A model generated the notes under the pieces. The model had not been told where the DNA came from, ran no database searches, and worked only from the letters and a program-made list of their open reading frames with translations. Shown in pieces: positions 62,941 through 64,000 of a stretch of DNA of 64,000 nucleotides. Position 1 is the first letter of the stretch. Each line of letters starts with the position of its first letter. The stretch is taken from contig NZ_JAJEPS010000004.1 of assembly GCF_020686965.1 (NCBI RefSeq), forward strand, positions 1 to 64,000. Reading direction: 5' to 3'. A program made the position numbers and the translations under genes. This stretch comes from Hominiventricola filiformis. GTDB taxonomy: Bacteria > Bacillota > Clostridia > Lachnospirales > Lachnospiraceae.

Positions 62941-64000
62941 TTATTCTAATGTTATTTCTTCCGGATCAAGTCCTGTCTTCTTCCGGAATTCCTGTATCCA
63001 TGCCGCATCTCTCCAAAACAGAAGTTCTCCTCCATCCTGATCCGGACACCGGTACAGCTGCTTTTCCGTATAACCGTTCTCTTGCAGCACCTGACTCAGA
63101 AAAAGAAGCAGACTCTGATCCACCTTTCCTTCTGCATCCACCGGAGCGCGATAAGAATACGGCTGCCCGCCACACCAAAAAGTAATCCGAATCACGCCTG
63201 TTCCCTGACTGAAATTCGCTTCTGAACAGTCTTCCGAGACACTGATAAATGTATTTTCCTTCATAATGGAATTGATTCCATTCATAATATTCACATATTC
63301 TGTAGAAATATCCCAGCTCACATCTGGAAACCAGAATACCTGATCCGGATTTCCTATAAGCATCCGGGTATCAAGATCATATTTTGCCTGCCCCATATCC
63401 GACAGCAGTACATAAAACGGATGCCCTTCCACATAGCCTCTTGCACTTTCGCTGTCATCCATCCAGGAATGATAATAATCTGCCGCACCGTCCGGAATCT
63501 CAAATCCCAGCTCCCTGAGTATGGCAATCTGATCCTCTATAGTCAGATAATCCGGATACTGTTTCTGCAGATCTTCTGTATCTACTTTTGAAGTGGATTC
63601 CTGTGCATATTTTATTGTCCTGTTCGCCAGCAGCATCTCTCCAGCACCAAGTCCCAAAAGTCCCACAAAAACCAGAAAAAGCAGGAAAAGCTGAAGTAGA
63701 AACGGCATCGGTTTTCGAGCTTTTCCTTCCGTATACGGAGTACAGAATATTTCTTTCGATCGACACCAGTGCAGGAATGTCCCCCGGTCTTCCAGTGGAA
63801 ACACTCCTTTAGGAATTACAAACAGTCCGCTTTCTTCTTTTCCGTAGAACCAGAATGCATCCGGGAATTCCACAATGCCTCCGATTCCTTTCCAGAAAAA
63901 CCGGTATCCTGTTTCTCCCTGACGGACACAGATTTCCTCTTCTCCGAATATAAGACTCCATTGTCCCAGATGTTTTTTCAATTCCGGTGACGCCAGAATC
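62941..64000 (-). CDS. YcxB-like membrane protein, 5' end outside the window
   Basis: The frame is open to position 64000, so the true start lies beyond; the TTG at 63981 is only the first in-window start codon. The first visible part resembles the C-terminal YcxB-like domain (FFWKGIGGIVEFPDAFWFYG, then VIPKGVF). A membrane helix follows (LLQLFLLFLVFVGLLGLGAG), and about 230 residues with no recognised domain make up the rest, probably outside the cell. The function is unknown. Confidence 0.6.
   Translation of the reverse strand, partial: ILASPELKKHLGQWSLIFGEEEICVRQGETGYRFFWKGIGGIVEFPDAFWFYGKEESGLFVIPKGVFPLEDRGTFLHWCRSKEIFCTPYTEGKARKPMPFLLQLFLLFLVFVGLLGLGAGEMLLANRTIKYAQESTSKVDTEDLQKQYPDYLTIEDQIAILRELGFEIPDGAADYYHSWMDDSESARGYVEGHPFYVLLSDMGQAKYDLDTRMLIGNPDQVFWFPDVSWDISTEYVNIMNGINSIMKENTFISVSEDCSEANFSQGTGVIRITFWCGGQPYSYRAPVDAEGKVDQSLLLFLSQVLQENGYTEKQLYRCPDQDGGELLFWRDAAWIQEFRKKTGLDPEEITLE

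Noticed and set aside
1..64000. tRNA and rRNA genes
   Set aside because: The intergenic gaps are short and none showed a tRNA-like cloverleaf or rRNA sequence by eye; a covariance-model scan was not possible.

Overview
The window looks like chromosome of an anaerobic gut Firmicute, most likely a member of the Lachnospiraceae. This is inferred from the protein families present: a type I-C CRISPR-Cas operon, pyruvate formate-lyase with its activase, oxygen-sensitive iron-sulfur serine dehydratase, a 2-hydroxyacyl-CoA dehydratase-type activase, Gram-positive LexA, Prp protease with an extended L27, and a classic Opp operon. Most genes lie on the minus strand.

Layout: (1) 1-7105 holds a type I-C operon transcribed cas3-cas5c-cas8c-cas7c-cas4-cas1. 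cas1 loses its family similarity near codon 115, at about position 80, where AT-rich inverted-repeat DNA of another origin begins. cas2 and any array lie beyond the edge. (2) 7106-16016 holds an Rpn/PD-(D/E)XK nuclease, a DUF1292 protein, and a run of M42 peptidase, YgjP-like metalloprotein, PfkB sugar kinase and a giant acyl-CoA dehydratase activase. (3) 16116-22309 is an F1Fo ATP synthase operon in which the delta and alpha subunits are one continuous reading frame, the most unusual feature of the window. A LysR regulator is divergent to it. (4) 23445-28566 holds self-regulated lexA, a two-component system with a co-transcribed membrane protein, and a decayed azlCD pair next to an intact XRE-cupin regulator. 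(5) 28584-32449 holds serine dehydratase alpha and beta, a serine/threonine-type symporter and an AEC transporter. (6) 32522-41292 is the conserved ribosome/GTPase block: two radical-SAM-associated genes, RNase G/E, prp, an L21 leader, rplU, rpmA, obg, yhbY, nadD, yqeK (frameshifted) and rsfS, then a NUDIX hydrolase. (7) 41473-45997 holds enolase, pflA and pflB. (8) 46136-55259 holds LysR with an intact azlCD, an NSS transporter, a MATE pump, a CyuA-type desulfidase, truA, a DUF362 protein and a D,D-carboxypeptidase. (9) 55390-64000 holds oppBCDFA, peptidase T and a partial YcxB-like membrane protein.

Taken together the region is mainly core energy metabolism (glycolysis, PFL, ATP synthase), peptide uptake and hydrolysis (Opp, PepT, M42), and serine/cysteine catabolism and branched-chain amino acid export. 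An accessory CRISPR locus with damaged adaptation sits at the left edge. No tRNA, rRNA or CRISPR repeat array was seen. Coordinates and starts were read by eye; family names rest on recognised motifs, not on database searches.
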